Shown here: one piece after another, positions 46,088 through 57,602 of the stretch
Position numbering within the stretch: position 1 is the first letter of the stretch
Layout: every line of letters begins with the position of its first letter
Source: Indolivaga capnocytophagoides DSM 22835
GTDB lineage: Bacteria; Bacteroidota; Bacteroidia; Bacteroidales; Dysgonomonadaceae
DNA length: 64,000 nucleotides
Direction of reading: 5' to 3'
NCBI RefSeq assembly: GCF_000426485.1
Contig: NZ_AUFL01000013.1
Location: forward strand, 108,570-172,569
The notes under the pieces: model-generated
What the model was told of the DNA's origin: nothing
Databases searched by the model: none
The model's input: only the letters and a program-made list of their open reading frames with translations
Made by a program: the position numbers and the translations under genes

Positions 46088-46462
46088 ATGGCAGACGTAA
46101 AAGCTATTGCTGAACAACTAGTAAATTTGACAGTTAAAGAAGTTAGCGAACTTGCTGAAGTTCTTAAATCAGAATACGGAATCGAACCAGCTGCTGCTGC
46201 TGTAGCTGTTGCTGCTCCTGCTGCTGCCGGTGCTGCTGCAGAAGAAGAAAAAACATCTTTCGATGTTGTTCTTAAATCAGCAGGTGCTAACAAACTTCAA
46301 GTTGTAAAAGCTGTTAAAGAACTTACAGGTTTAGGTTTGAAAGAAGCTAAAGATATTGTAGATGCTGCACCATCTGACCTTAAGAAAGGCGTATCTAAAG
46401 ACGAAGCTGAAGCATTGAAAAAACAATTGGAAGAAGCTGGAGCTGAAATTGAACTTAAATAA
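46088..46462 (+). CDS. rplL: 50S ribosomal protein L7/L12
   Basis: A 124-residue acidic stalk protein that recruits translational GTPases. An N-terminal dimerisation part ([20 protein letters not shown]) is followed by an Ala-rich hinge and the C-terminal domain ([35 protein letters not shown]). A hairpin between this gene and rpoB suggests partial termination. Confidence 0.98.
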   Translation: MADVKAIAEQLVNLTVKEVSELAEVLKSEYGIEPAAAAVAVAAPAAAGAAAEEEKTSFDVVLKSAGANKLQVVKAVKELTGLGLKEAKDIVDAAPSDLKKGVSKDEAEALKKQLEEAGAEIELK

Positions 46463-46496
46463 AACAAGAAAATCCTGTTTATCAGGATGTTGGTTG

Positions 46497-46530
46497 AGAA
46501 CCTTCTAATAGGAGGAGGTTCTTGACCTTT
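46497..46530 (+). terminator. candidate attenuator between rplL and rpoB
   Basis: Arms 46497-46506 and 46513-46522 pair with one wobble, followed by TGACC and then TTTTT. A smaller hairpin (ATCCTG/CAGGAT, 46472-46488) precedes it. Confidence 0.55.
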
Positions 46531-46570
46531 TTGCGTCAAAAGTAATTAGTTCAAAAAAATAGAGTATTCC

Positions 46571-49500
46571 ATGTCTTCACCAACAACAAATCAAAGAGTC
46601 AACTTTGCTTCAATAAAAAATCCGCTGCATTATCCAGATTTTCTTGAAGTACAATTAAAGTCGTTTAGAGACTTTTTACAGCTTGATACACCTCCTGAAA
46701 AGAGAAAGAAAGAAGGCTTATATAAAGTTTTTGCTGAGAATTTTCCGATCGCAGACACACGTAACAACTTTGTATTAGAGTTTTTGGACTACTACATCGA
46801 CCCTCCTCGTTATACTATCGAAGAGTGTATCGAAAGAGGTCTTACTTACAGTGTGCCTCTCAAGGCAAAACTTAAACTGTACTGTACCGATCCCGATCAC
46901 GAGGACTTCGATACAGTGATCCAGGATGTTTATCTTGGGCTTATTCCATATATGACAGAGAAAGGTACATTTGTCATTAATGGGGCAGAACGCGTAGTGG
47001 TATCTCAGCTGCACCGTTCACCGGGTGTGTTCTTTGGACAAAGTGTACATGCCAACGGTAGCAAATTGTATTCGGCGCGTATCATCCCGTTCAAAGGATC
47101 GTGGATTGAGTTCGCTACGGATATAAACAATGTCATGTATGCATACATCGACAGAAAGAAGAAATTACCTGTAACAACATTGCTTAGAGCTATAGGCTTC
47201 GAAAGCGATAAAGACATACTTGAGATCTTTGATCTGGCTGAAGAGGTTAAAGTCAACAAGCAGAATCTGAAAAAAATCGAGGGACGCAGACTTGCAGCAC
47301 GTATCCTTAAGACATGGATGGAAGATTTTGTTGACGAAGATACCGGTGAGGTAACTTCTATTGAACGTAATGAAGTAATAATCGAACGCGAAACAGTATT
47401 GGAGAAAGACCATGTCGATGCTATCATTGACTCTGGTGTAGGATCTGTACTATTACATAAAAGCTCGCAAAATGCTTCAGATTTTGCAATCATATATAAT
47501 ACCCTTCAAAAAGACCCCAGTAACTCAGAGATAGATGCGGTTCGCCACATCTACCGTCAGTTGCGTAGTGCAGAACCTGCCGATGATACAAGCGCACGCG
47601 AGGTTATCAACAGTTTGTTCTTCTCTGAAAAACGTTACGATCTGGGTGAAGTAGGACGTTTTAGAATCAATAAAAAACTAGGTCTGCACACTAGTGATGA
47701 TACTCGTGTATTGACCAAAGAAGATATTATCGAAATCATCAAATATCTGATCGAGCTTATAAACTCGAAAACGATTGTTGATGATATCGACCACTTGAGT
47801 AACAGACGTGTACGTACTGTCGGCGAACAGCTTTACAACCAATTCGGTGTAGGTTTGAACCGTATGGCACGTATTATCCGTGAGCGTATGAACGTTCGTG
47901 ACAATGAGGTGTTTACGCCTATTGACTTGATCAATGCGAAGACAATATCATCTGTTGTGAATACTTTCTTCGGAACAAATGCTCTGTCTCAGTTCATGGA
48001 TCAAACCAATCCTTTGGCCGAGATTACTCACAAGCGCCGTATGTCTGCTCTTGGACCTGGTGGTCTTTCTCGTGAAAGAGCCGGTTTCGAGGTGCGTGAC
48101 GTACACTATACTCACTACGGACGTTTATGTCCGATTGAGACACCCGAAGGTCCGAATATCGGTCTGATATCTTCACTTTGTGTATATGCAAAAATAAACG
48201 ATCTTGGATTTATCGAAACTCCATATCGTAAAGTAACAGAAAGCAAAGTAGATTTGTCGGAAAACGGTATCATATATCTGGCAGCCGAAGAAGAAGAAGA
48301 TAAAATCATAGCTCAGGGTAATGCACCTCTGAACGATGACGGATCATTCATTAACACTCGTGTTAAAGCTCGTCAGGATGCCGACTATCCGGTAGTAGGT
48401 CCAGAAGAGCTCGAATTGATGGACGTATCTCCAACACAGATTGCATCTATTGCAGCTTCATTAATTCCTTTCTTGGAACATGATGATGCTAACCGTGCAT
48501 TGATGGGATCTAATATGATGCGCCAGGCAGTTCCGTTGATGCGTACTGAGTCTCCTATCGTGGGTACAGGTATCGAAGGACAATTGATTCAGGACTCACG
48601 CACACAAATCGTGGCCGAAGGTGCAGGAGAAATTGTTTATGTCGATGCCAGCACCATTAAGATTAAATATGACCGTACTGATGACGAAGAATTTGTAAGC
48701 TTCGACAGTGCGATTAAAACATATAACATCCCTAAATTCAGAAAGACTAACCAGAATACTACTATCGACTTGCGTCCTACTTGTAAGAAAGGCGCACGTG
48801 TAGTTGAAGGTGAAATTCTGACTGAAGGTTATTCTACAGAAGCTGGTGAATTGGCAATCGGTAAAAACCTGAAAGTTGCCTTCATGCCATGGAAAGGATA
48901 TAACTATGAGGATGCGATTGTATTGAATGAACGAGTAGTTCGTGAAGACATGTTGACTTCTGTTCACGTAGAAGAGTTCTCTCTTGATGTACGTGATACT
49001 AAACGTGGGGTAGAAGAGCTTACTTCTGATATTCCTAACGTTAGTGAAGAAGCCACAAAAGACCTTGACGAAAGAGGTATCGTACGTATCGGAGCACGTG
49101 TTGGTCCCGGCGATATTCTTATCGGAAAGATCACTCCGAAAGGAGAATCGGATCCTTCACCCGAAGAAAAACTGCTTCGTGCTATCTTTGGTGACAAAGC
49201 CGGCGATGTGAAAGACGCTTCATTGAAAGCTTCTCCATCATTGAAAGGGGTTGTTATCGGCACTAACTTATTCTCTAAAGCAGCTAAGAAAGGTAAAACT
49301 AAACTTTCGAGCAAAGCTTTATTGCCTAAGTTGGATGAAGAGTACGAAGAAAAAATGGCTAAGCTAAAACATACTTTAGTTGAAAAGCTATTGGTACTTA
49401 CTGATGGAAAGCCATCACAAGGTGTAAAAGACTATTTAAATACGGATGTAATAGCTAAAGGTGCTAAATTTACAAAATCGGCACTTGACAGCATCGATTT

Positions 49501-50383
49501 CGAATCTATTCAGGTTAGTAAGTGGACATCTGATGACCACAAAAATGATTTGATCAGAGATGTTATCGTTAATTACCTTCGTAAATATAAAGAGCTGGAT
49601 GCAGAATTGAAACGTAAACGTTTTGATTTGACTATCGGTGATGAATTACCTTCGGGTATCGTGCAGATAGCTAAAGTGTATGTAGCTAAAAAACGTAAGA
49701 TCCAGGTAGGGGATAAGATGGCAGGACGTCACGGTAACAAAGGTATCGTGTCTCGTATCGTTCGTCAGGAAGATATGCCGTTCTTACCCGATGGAACTCC
49801 TGTTGATATTGTATTGAATCCGCTGGGTGTGCCTTCTCGTATGAACTTGGGGCAGATTTTCGAAACTGTTCTTGGTTGGGCAGGACGTGAGCTTGGTGTG
49901 AAATTCGCTACTCCTATTTTCGACGGAGCCAGTCTTGATGATCTGAACTCATGGACAGACAAAGCAGGTGTACCTCGTTACGGAAAAGCTTATCTGTGTG
50001 ATGGTGGAACCGGTGTTCAATTTGACCAGCCTGCAACAGTAGGTATCATCTATATGTTGAAACTGGGTCACATGGTTGAAGATAAAATGCACGCGCGTTC
50101 TATAGGGCCATATTCACTTATCACTCAACAACCTCTTGGAGGTAAGGCTCAGTTCGGGGGACAACGTTTCGGAGAGATGGAGGTTTGGGCACTTGAAGCA
50201 TTCGGTGCAGCACACATCTTGCAAGAAATTCTGACTATCAAATCCGATGATGTGATGGGTCGTTCTAAAGCTTACGAAGCGATAGTGAAGGGTGAACCAA
50301 TGCCACAAGCCGGTATCCCGGAATCATTGAATGTATTGCTGCATGAGATGAAAGGTTTGGGACTAAGTGTTACACTCGACTAA
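46571..50383 (+). CDS. rpoB: DNA-directed RNA polymerase subunit beta
   Basis: A 1270-residue catalytic subunit. Conserved blocks are present: the rifampicin-pocket region ([20 protein letters not shown], then [11 protein letters not shown]), [30 protein letters not shown], and the C-terminal [20 protein letters not shown]. Asp485-His495-type residues read as wild-type-like ([14 protein letters not shown]). Length is typical for the phylum. rpoC follows after a 130-base structured spacer. Confidence 0.98.
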   Translation: MSSPTTNQRVNFASIKNPLHYPDFLEVQLKSFRDFLQLDTPPEKRKKEGLYKVFAENFPIADTRNNFVLEFLDYYIDPPRYTIEECIERGLTYSVPLKAKLKLYCTDPDHEDFDTVIQDVYLGLIPYMTEKGTFVINGAERVVVSQLHRSPGVFFGQSVHANGSKLYSARIIPFKGSWIEFATDINNVMYAYIDRKKKLPVTTLLRAIGFESDKDILEIFDLAEEVKVNKQNLKKIEGRRLAARILKTWMEDFVDEDTGEVTSIERNEVIIERETVLEKDHVDAIIDSGVGSVLLHKSSQNASDFAIIYNTLQKDPSNSEIDAVRHIYRQLRSAEPADDTSAREVINSLFFSEKRYDLGEVGRFRINKKLGLHTSDDTRVLTKEDIIEIIKYLIELINSKTIVDDIDHLSNRRVRTVGEQLYNQFGVGLNRMARIIRERMNVRDNEVFTPIDLINAKTISSVVNTFFGTNALSQFMDQTNPLAEITHKRRMSALGPGGLSRERAGFEVRDVHYTHYGRLCPIETPEGPNIGLISSLCVYAKINDLGFIETPYRKVTESKVDLSENGIIYLAAEEEEDKIIAQGNAPLNDDGSFINTRVKARQDADYPVVGPEELELMDVSPTQIASIAASLIPFLEHDDANRALMGSNMMRQAVPLMRTESPIVGTGIEGQLIQDSRTQIVAEGAGEIVYVDASTIKIKYDRTDDEEFVSFDSAIKTYNIPKFRKTNQNTTIDLRPTCKKGARVVEGEILTEGYSTEAGELAIGKNLKVAFMPWKGYNYEDAIVLNERVVREDMLTSVHVEEFSLDVRDTKRGVEELTSDIPNVSEEATKDLDERGIVRIGARVGPGDILIGKITPKGESDPSPEEKLLRAIFGDKAGDVKDASLKASPSLKGVVIGTNLFSKAAKKGKTKLSSKALLPKLDEEYEEKMAKLKHTLVEKLLVLTDGKPSQGVKDYLNTDVIAKGAKFTKSALDSIDFESIQVSKWTSDDHKNDLIRDVIVNYLRKYKELDAELKRKRFDLTIGDELPSGIVQIAKVYVAKKRKIQVGDKMAGRHGNKGIVSRIVRQEDMPFLPDGTPVDIVLNPLGVPSRMNLGQIFETVLGWAGRELGVKFATPIFDGASLDDLNSWTDKAGVPRYGKAYLCDGGTGVQFDQPATVGIIYMLKLGHMVEDKMHARSIGPYSLITQQPLGGKAQFGGQRFGEMEVWALEAFGAAHILQEILTIKSDDVMGRSKAYEAIVKGEPMPQAGIPESLNVLLHEMKGLGLSVTLD

Positions 50384-50513
50384 AATAATGAGAAAATGAG
50401 GTAATGTGCCAATCGTTTTACTGACATTGGCATATTATCACATTCAAAATATTCAGTTATTATCTCATTATCATATTGATAAATTACAATAACTCTTTAT
50501 ATAAAGAAAACAT
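50384..50513 (+). other. rpoB-rpoC spacer with inverted repeats
   Basis: TGCCAAT (50407-50413) and ATTGGCA (50426-50432) form a hairpin extendable by AT pairs. An outer pair, ATAATGAGA near 50386 and TCTCATTAT near 50465, could enclose it. No T-run, so not a simple terminator. Confidence 0.45.
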
Positions 50514-53500
50514 ATGGCTTTTAGAAAAGATAGTAAAGTAAAGAGTAGCTTTTCAAAAATCACAGTAAGTCTGGCTTCTCCTGAAGAAATTCTCGAAAGC
50601 TCGAGCGGTGAAGTTTTGAAACCCGAAACTATCAACTACCGTACATACAAACCAGAACGTGATGGTCTTTTCTGTGAACGCATTTTTGGTCCGGTAAAGG
50701 ACTACGAATGTCATTGCGGTAAATACAAAAGAATCCGTTACAAAGGTATCGTCTGCGACCGATGCGGTGTGGAAGTTACCGAAAAGAAAGTAAGACGTGA
50801 ACGTACAGGACACATCCACTTGGTAGTGCCTGTTGCTCATATCTGGTATTTCCGTTCTCTACCAAACAAAATGGGTTATCTGTTGGGAATACCAACCAAA
50901 AAGCTTGATACTATTATTTATTACGAACGCTATGTTGTAATACAAGCCGGTATCAAAGAAGAAGATGGTATTGCTTACAAAGACCTGTTGACAGAAGAAG
51001 AATATCTGAATATTTTAGATACACTCCCAAAAGAAAATCAACTGTTGGACGATAGCGATCCTAACAAGTTTATCGCTAAAATGGGAGCAGAAGCTGTGTA
51101 TGACCTTCTTTCAAGATTGAATCTTGATTCATTGGCCAACACTCTTCGTCACAGAGCAAGTACAGATACTTCGCAACAACGTAAAAACGAAGCGTTGAAA
51201 CAACTTCAGGTTGTGGAAGCATTCCGTGGATCGAAAGGCAAAAACCGTCCTGAATGGATGATCGTGAAAATCGTACCTGTGATTCCACCCGAACTTCGTC
51301 CGCTTGTACCTCTTGATGGAGGTCGTTTCGCTACATCTGACTTAAATGACCTGTATCGTCGTGTTATCATTCGTAATAACCGTTTGAAACGTTTGATCGA
51401 TATTAAGGCTCCGGATGTAATCTTGCGTAACGAAAAGCGTATGTTGCAGGAAGCTGTAGACTCTTTGTTCGATAACTCTCGTAAATCGAGTGCGATCAAA
51501 ACAGAATCTAATCGTCCGCTTAAATCTTTGTCTGATAGCTTGAAGGGTAAACAAGGACGTTTCCGTCAAAACCTTTTGGGTAAACGTGTCGACTATTCAG
51601 CTCGTTCGGTAATTGTCGTTGGTCCAGAGTTGAAGATGCACGAATGTGGTATCCCTAAAGATATGGCAGCTGAGCTGTTCAAACCATTCGTTATCCGTAA
51701 ACTGATCGAACGCGGTATCGTTAAGACTGTTAAATCGGCTAAAAAGATTGTAGACCGCAAAGAACCGGTTGTATGGGATATCCTTGAGTATGTAATGAAA
51801 GGACACCCTGTATTGCTCAACCGTGCCCCGACTCTTCACCGTTTAGGTATTCAGGCATTTCAGCCTAAGATGATCGAGGGTAAAGCTATCCAGTTGCACC
51901 CGCTTGCTTGTACGGCGTTCAATGCCGACTTCGACGGTGACCAGATGGCGGTTCACTTACCTCTTGGCAACGAGGCTATCCTCGAAGCTCAGATGTTGAT
52001 GCTTGGTTCACATAATATCCTTAACCCTGCCAACGGTGCGCCTATTACCGTTCCTTCTCAGGACATGGTACTTGGTCTGTATTATATTACAAAAATACGT
52101 CCCGGAGCATTAGGTGAAGGTCTTACATTCTACGGACCCGAAGAAGCCATTATCGCATATAATGAAAAGAAAGTGGATATCCACGCTCTTATAAAAGTAT
52201 ATGTTCGTGACTTGGACGAAAACGGAAATGTAGCAACTATCATGCGTGAAACATCGGTAGGACGTGTAATCGTTAACGAACATACACCTATCGAAGTAGG
52301 ATTTATCAATGAAGTGCTTTCTAAGAAATCGCTTCGTGATATTATCGGTAACGTAATCAAACTGGCAGGGGTTGCTAAAACAGCCGCCTTCCTTGACGAC
52401 ATCAAAAACTTGGGTTACCGCATGGCATTCCAGGGAGGTTTGTCGTTCAACCTTGAAGACGTTATTATTCCTGCAGAAAAAGAAACTCTGGTACAACAGG
52501 GTTATGATGAAGTTGAACAGATTATGGGTAACTATAATATGGGATTCATCACTTATAACGAACGTTATAACCAGATTATCGATACATGGACTCACGTCAA
52601 CTCTAAGTTGTCAAACATCTTGATGAAACAACTTTCGGAAGACAACAAAGGGTTCAACTCTGTATATATGATGCTTGACTCGGGAGCCCGTGGTTCGAAA
52701 GAACAGATCCGTCAGTTGTCAGGTATGCGTGGTTTGATGGCTAAACCTCAGAAGAGTGGGGCAGAAGGAGCACAGATTATCGAAAACCCGATCCTTTCGA
52801 ACTTTAAGGAAGGTCTTTCGGTGTTGGAGTACTTTATCTCTACCCACGGTGCTCGTAAAGGTCTTGCCGATACCGCTTTGAAAACAGCCGATGCGGGATA
52901 TCTTACCCGTCGTCTTGTTGACGTATCTCAAGATGTGATCATCAACGAAGAAGACTGTGGTACATTGCGCGGACTTGTTTGTACAGAACTTAAAAATAAC
53001 GAAGAAGTTATCGCTTCTCTTTACGAACGTATCCTGGGTCGTGTTTCAGTACACGATATTCAACATCCGTTGACAGGAGAAATTATCGTGGAAGCAGGTG
53101 AGCAGATAACAGAAGATACAGCGGCTATTATTCAGGAATCGCCAATCGAACGTGTCGAAATCCGTTCTGTTCTTACTTGTGAATCTAAGAAAGGTGTTTG
53201 TGCCAAGTGTTACGGACGTAACCTTGCTACCGGACGTATGGTTCAAAAAGGAGAGGCAGTTGGAGTTATCGCTGCACAGTCTATCGGTGAGCCTGGTACA
53301 CAGCTTACACTTCGTACATTCCACGTCGGTGGTATCGCTTCGAACATCGCTACAGAAAACAGTGTGATTACTAAATACGATGGTATTCTTGAATTAGATG
53401 ACCTTCGTGTAGTTGAAACTGTTGATGATGCAGGAAAGAAAATACAGGTGGTTGTAAGCCGTCTTGTTGAACTTCGTATCGTAGATCCTAACACTAAGAT

Positions 53501-54797
53501 TGTATTGCTTACTCACAATATTCCTTACGGTTCTAAGCTCTACTTCAAAGATGGAGCAGCTGTGAAGAAAGGTGATGTTATCTGTGAATGGGACCCATTT
53601 AATGCGGTTATCATTACAGAAGCAACAGGTAAGATCCAATTCGAGAATGTTATAGAAAACGTTACTTATAAAGTTGAGTCGGACGAACAAACCGGATTGA
53701 AAGAAAAGATCATTATCGAATCTCGTGATAAGACTAAAGCTCCTGAGGCTCATATCTTGGACGATAAAGGCAACATCCTTAAAACATACAGTTTACCGTT
53801 GGGTGCGCACGTTATCAAAGAAGATAAGGATATGATCAAAGCCGGAGATGTTCTTGTTAAGATTCCTCGTGCGGTAGGTAAAGCGGGTGATATCACCGGA
53901 GGTCTTCCTCGTGTGACTGAGTTGTTTGAAGCTCGTAACCCATCTAACCCTGCTGTAGTATCTGAAATAGACGGTGAGGTATCGTTCGGTAAGATCAAAC
54001 GTGGTAACAGAGAGGTTATTGTTACATCCAAATTGGGTGAAACCAAGAAATATCTTGTTCCGCTTTCGAAACAAATCCTTGTACAGGAAAATGACTTTAT
54101 CCGTGCCGGTATGCCATTGTCAGACGGTGCTACTACTCCTTCGGATATCCTTGCTATTAAAGGACCGACAGAAGTACAGGAATATATCGTGAATGAAGTA
54201 CAGGATGTTTACCGTCTGCAAGGTGTGAAAATCAACGACAAGCACTTCGAAGTTATCGTTCGTCAAATGATGCGTAAAGTAGAAGTGGTTGATCCGGGAG
54301 ATACTCGTTTCCTTGAACAACAGGTAGTTGACAAACACGATGTGATGGAAGAAAACGACCGTATCTGGGGTAAAAAAGTGGTTGTAGATGCAGGAGACTC
54401 TTCTACATTCGAACCCGGACAGATTGTTACTGCACGTAAACTTCGTGACGAAAACTCTATGTTGAAACGCCGTGACCTTCGTACAGTTGAAGTTCGTGAT
54501 GCAATTCCTGCAACAGCGAACCAGATCTTACAAGGTATTACACGTGCAGCACTTCAAACTACCAGCTTTATGTCGGCTGCATCGTTCCAGGAAACTACGA
54601 AAGTGTTGAATGACGCTGCTATCAATGCGAAAGTTGACCGACTTGAAGGTTTGAAAGAAAACGTAATCTGCGGACACTTGATTCCTGCCGGAACAGGTCA
54701 GAGAGAATTCGAAAAACTCGTTGTGGGTACTAAGGAAGATTTCGACCGTGTGATGGCTAACCGCAAAACGGTAGTCGATTTCGACAAAGTTGAGTAA
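50514..54797 (+). CDS. rpoC: DNA-directed RNA polymerase subunit beta'
   Basis: A 1427-residue catalytic subunit. The N-terminal zinc-binding motif [36 protein letters not shown], the active-site metal loop [15 protein letters not shown], the trigger-loop region ([20 protein letters not shown]) and the second zinc site (CTELKN...[13 protein letters not shown]) are all present. Length and inserted domains fit Bacteroidota. A good terminator follows its stop. Confidence 0.98.
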   Translation: MAFRKDSKVKSSFSKITVSLASPEEILESSSGEVLKPETINYRTYKPERDGLFCERIFGPVKDYECHCGKYKRIRYKGIVCDRCGVEVTEKKVRRERTGHIHLVVPVAHIWYFRSLPNKMGYLLGIPTKKLDTIIYYERYVVIQAGIKEEDGIAYKDLLTEEEYLNILDTLPKENQLLDDSDPNKFIAKMGAEAVYDLLSRLNLDSLANTLRHRASTDTSQQRKNEALKQLQVVEAFRGSKGKNRPEWMIVKIVPVIPPELRPLVPLDGGRFATSDLNDLYRRVIIRNNRLKRLIDIKAPDVILRNEKRMLQEAVDSLFDNSRKSSAIKTESNRPLKSLSDSLKGKQGRFRQNLLGKRVDYSARSVIVVGPELKMHECGIPKDMAAELFKPFVIRKLIERGIVKTVKSAKKIVDRKEPVVWDILEYVMKGHPVLLNRAPTLHRLGIQAFQPKMIEGKAIQLHPLACTAFNADFDGDQMAVHLPLGNEAILEAQMLMLGSHNILNPANGAPITVPSQDMVLGLYYITKIRPGALGEGLTFYGPEEAIIAYNEKKVDIHALIKVYVRDLDENGNVATIMRETSVGRVIVNEHTPIEVGFINEVLSKKSLRDIIGNVIKLAGVAKTAAFLDDIKNLGYRMAFQGGLSFNLEDVIIPAEKETLVQQGYDEVEQIMGNYNMGFITYNERYNQIIDTWTHVNSKLSNILMKQLSEDNKGFNSVYMMLDSGARGSKEQIRQLSGMRGLMAKPQKSGAEGAQIIENPILSNFKEGLSVLEYFISTHGARKGLADTALKTADAGYLTRRLVDVSQDVIINEEDCGTLRGLVCTELKNNEEVIASLYERILGRVSVHDIQHPLTGEIIVEAGEQITEDTAAIIQESPIERVEIRSVLTCESKKGVCAKCYGRNLATGRMVQKGEAVGVIAAQSIGEPGTQLTLRTFHVGGIASNIATENSVITKYDGILELDDLRVVETVDDAGKKIQVVVSRLVELRIVDPNTKIVLLTHNIPYGSKLYFKDGAAVKKGDVICEWDPFNAVIITEATGKIQFENVIENVTYKVESDEQTGLKEKIIIESRDKTKAPEAHILDDKGNILKTYSLPLGAHVIKEDKDMIKAGDVLVKIPRAVGKAGDITGGLPRVTELFEARNPSNPAVVSEIDGEVSFGKIKRGNREVIVTSKLGETKKYLVPLSKQILVQENDFIRAGMPLSDGATTPSDILAIKGPTEVQEYIVNEVQDVYRLQGVKINDKHFEVIVRQMMRKVEVVDPGDTRFLEQQVVDKHDVMEENDRIWGKKVVVDAGDSSTFEPGQIVTARKLRDENSMLKRRDLRTVEVRDAIPATANQILQGITRAALQTTSFMSAASFQETTKVLNDAAINAKVDRLEGLKENVICGHLIPAGTGQREFEKLVVGTKEDFDRVMANRKTVVDFDKVE

Positions 54798-54821
54798 TAT
54801 CTCAGAAAATCAAAATATTGT

Positions 54822-54856
54822 AAAGAGCAGTTCGGTTTCCCGGACTGCTCTTTTTA
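54822..54856 (+). terminator. intrinsic terminator after rpoC
   Basis: AAAGAGCAGT and ACTGCTCTTT arms (54822-54831, 54844-54853) with an inner TCGG/CCGG pairing, then T residues. It ends the transcription block. Confidence 0.92.
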
Positions 54857-55217
54857 TTATTCAAAATGTCAAAGATCAGAAGCAGGATCTCTTTCCGTAC
54901 ATTCATCCGATTGATACATCATGTTATATTGCCGGCCTGTTCACTCAGATTTCCACCGGAGATCAACGTTGTATGTCCTCAGAAGTTTTCCGGGGTTATT
55001 TGATTGCGCTTATCTGATAGCCGGATGTATCTGCTTTCTGAGGTATAGATAAAATTATTTCTAAATTGAGGGCTGTTTTCTTTAGTTATAGTTATTATTT
55101 ATATCTTGTCTATATCTATATCTATATCTTATGATGTTGCGGCTTTTTTGCTGGTAAAGGGGTGCTAAAAGGTAGTGGAAAAGGTATGGGAAAACTATGT
55201 TATTTGATACCCTTTTT
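54857..55217. other. intergenic region after rpoC
   Basis: About 360 bases without a credible gene. The only structure seen is a short tandem array of TATATC, three units at 55111-55128, with a related TATATC just before. Confidence 0.5.
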
Positions 55218-55916
55218 CTATTCGACAATCAGTTTGTATCCGATTCCTCGCACATTAACAATGCGTATACGGTTGTCCAGAGACAATTTGTGTCTTAGTT
55301 TTGTGATAAATACATGCAGGCTTTTGGTATTGAAGAAGCTGTCATCGCCCCAAAGTTCGAGTAGGATGTTTTGAGTGTTTACTACATCATTTATGTTGCT
55401 GCATAGTCGTTTAAGGATTTCGGACTCTCGATGCGATAATTCCTGTTCTTTTCCTTCACATATCAACTTTTGCGTGATAGAGTCAAAAGTATAATTACCA
55501 ATATCGAATGTTTCTTTTTCTTTTTCGCTTTGTTCGATATATGCTCTGTTGACCAGCACTTTGATGCGGATAATGAGTTCCTGCATATTGAATGGTTTCT
55601 TGAGATAATCACTTGCTCCGAGTTCAAAGCCCGATACCACATCTTTTATTGCCGATCGGGCAGTCAGAAAGAGAATAGGAGTTGTTTTATCGGTTTTACG
55701 TATTTTGCTGACCATTTCGAATCCGTCCATTTCGGGCATCATTACATCAGCAACCAAAATGTCTGGTTTGGTGTTGAAGAATAACTCTAGCCCTTTTTTG
55801 CCAGTCTCTGCCTGAATGACGTCGAAGCCTTCTTCATCGAGAGTGTCTTTGATAATCATCGACAGTGTAAGCTCGTCTTCTACCAATAATACTTTTATAT
55901 TTTTATTTGTTTTCAT
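55218..55916 (-). CDS. OmpR-family response regulator (RprY-like)
   Basis: A 232-residue DNA-binding regulator. The receiver domain has VLLVEDELTL, phospho-acceptor Asp57 in ILVADVMMPEMDG, and the switch Thr and Lys in PILFLTARS and DYLKKPF. The winged-helix C-terminus reads LSHRESEILKRLCSNINDVV and SLHVFITKLRHKL, ending VRGIGYKLIVE. Its start overlaps the stop of the kinase gene by 4 bases. It resembles RprY of Bacteroides, which responds to envelope or oxidative stress; that function is not shown here. Confidence 0.9.
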   Translation of the reverse strand: MKTNKNIKVLLVEDELTLSMIIKDTLDEEGFDVIQAETGKKGLELFFNTKPDILVADVMMPEMDGFEMVSKIRKTDKTTPILFLTARSAIKDVVSGFELGASDYLKKPFNMQELIIRIKVLVNRAYIEQSEKEKETFDIGNYTFDSITQKLICEGKEQELSHRESEILKRLCSNINDVVNTQNILLELWGDDSFFNTKSLHVFITKLRHKLSLDNRIRIVNVRGIGYKLIVE

Positions 55917-57367
55917 AGTTGTGTCGGTATTATTATCGTGAATGTTGAACCTGCTCCCGGAGTGCTTTCTACCGAGATTGTTCCATGATGTTTTTCGACC
56001 ATTGTTTTTACGTAGAAAAGCCCCAGTCCATATCCTTTGACAGTATATTGATTGCCTGATGTTACCCTGTAAAACTTCTCGAATATATATTTTTGCTTTT
56101 CGGGAACAATGCCCATACCATTGTCTGAAATGGTCAGAATACAGTTTCGATTGTTTTCCTTTGCTGTAATTGTGATATCGACTTTGCCATCGGAATATTT
56201 TATTGCATTGTCTATCAGGTTACTCATTATATTGTTGATATGGGTGCGGTCGGCATGGATACTCAAATTTCCGTGAGATATGTTTACTGCAAAATTTACC
56301 TCTTTTCCGGCTTTTAGTTTGTGTTGTTCGATAAGTACTTGTATAAGAGGTTCGATCAGTATATCTTCTTTGTTAAGGACAAATGTTTTACGCCGTTCCA
56401 TGCTCATTGATAATATTTGTTCGACCAACGCACTGAGCTCGCTTAATTGATCTTTGCAAATGGTCAGATAACGGGTTCTTTTTTCTTTGTCGTCTCCTTG
56501 TTTAAAATTGAGCAGGGCATCTGCTGCTGAATAAGCGACTGCTATGGGGGTTTTCAACTCATGTGTCATATTATTGGTAAAGTCGTCTTTCATTTCTTCG
56601 AGGGTGCGTTGCTGAATGACTGTTCGTATCAGATACCAGAAAGCAAAACACAGAATAAGAATAATCAAGAGGGTTGTACCGAGTATTCCCGACATTTGTA
56701 TCAGTATGGTCTTTGTCAGAGGTTCTATGTGGATGCGGTATGCTGTATTATTTTCCGTGTCAAATTTGAAGTCGTAAAATTCGGATCGTGCTAAAGCTGC
56801 AGGGGTATTGACTAAACGGTGTTTTATGCTGTCTGTATTTAGGTCAATGATTTCTATACTGTATATATCGGATCTTATCCCCTTGGCGTTGAAATTATAT
56901 ACAAGTATACTGTCTATCTTATTGAGGTTGACAGGTACAACTGTATCTATTGCCTGATGGATGGCTTCGGTGAAAGAAAATGCGATTTTCTGCAATTGCT
57001 GGATTGTTAGGGCATTATTACCTTCCTCCTTCGTAACGGTAGTTGTGGTATCATTTTGTTGGTTGACAACTTTTTTTGTCTTTTTTATGCCTTTTTTCTC
57101 GGTATTCTTTTTCGTATTGTCATCATCATCGTCTGAAAGAGTTTGTGTTATAGTAATTGTCTTTCCTTCTTTGGGTTTATTATCAAGGCTGTCCATCCGA
57201 AACTGAATTTCCTCCAGATTGGCTGTATTAATACATTCGATGACAGTTTGCTCAGTCTCGGATTTTATTGTATGATATAAACCTCTGAGCCAATAAAGTT
57301 GCCATATGAAAACAATTGAGAGAGATACTATAATTCCGAGAACAACATATTTGAAATTCCGATTCAT
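55913..57367 (-). CDS. sensor histidine kinase (RprX-like)
   Basis: A 484-residue inner-membrane kinase from ATG 57367. One helix at about 7-27, a periplasmic domain (about 30-222) with a run of five Asp and a Lys-rich stretch, a second helix (about 224-248), then HisKA with His269 in NNMTHELKTPIAVAYS and HATPase_c with N box NLIDNAIKYSDG, G boxes ISDNGMGI and GYGLGLFYVK. It is coupled to the response-regulator gene by a 4-base overlap. The signal sensed is unknown. Confidence 0.92.
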   Translation of the reverse strand: MNRNFKYVVLGIIVSLSIVFIWQLYWLRGLYHTIKSETEQTVIECINTANLEEIQFRMDSLDNKPKEGKTITITQTLSDDDDDNTKKNTEKKGIKKTKKVVNQQNDTTTTVTKEEGNNALTIQQLQKIAFSFTEAIHQAIDTVVPVNLNKIDSILVYNFNAKGIRSDIYSIEIIDLNTDSIKHRLVNTPAALARSEFYDFKFDTENNTAYRIHIEPLTKTILIQMSGILGTTLLIILILCFAFWYLIRTVIQQRTLEEMKDDFTNNMTHELKTPIAVAYSAADALLNFKQGDDKEKRTRYLTICKDQLSELSALVEQILSMSMERRKTFVLNKEDILIEPLIQVLIEQHKLKAGKEVNFAVNISHGNLSIHADRTHINNIMSNLIDNAIKYSDGKVDITITAKENNRNCILTISDNGMGIVPEKQKYIFEKFYRVTSGNQYTVKGYGLGLFYVKTMVEKHHGTISVESTPGAGSTFTIIIPTQL

Positions 57368-57528
57368 ATTTTTGAATATTACTGAAAACAAATGTATACA
57401 TATTTAGGATTCATTCCGTTAAGTGTTAAGACTAAATAAGACTTTGTCAAATTAGCAAATATCTAAATGAGGTAAAAAACAAATAGTCTGTCTTGTTTAC
57501 TCGAAGTACTTGCGTAATGGTAAGTGTA

Positions 57529-57560
57529 CTTGCCTTATTTCGGAAATAATAGTAACTTTG
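57529..57560 (+). promoter_or_regulatory. mnmE promoter
   Basis: CTTG (57529-57532), 20 nt, then TAACTTTG (57553-57560), 42 nt before the ATG. The 8-mer GTACTTGC occurs twice just upstream, overlapping the -33 region. Confidence 0.65.
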
Positions 57561-57602
57561 AATAAGGTCTTGTGCCTTTTTATCATTTAAAATATCTGAA
57601 TT

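Noticed and set aside
54790..55017. A 75-codon frame starting TTG at the end of rpoC
   Set aside because: It runs through the rpoC terminator and has no protein-like features.
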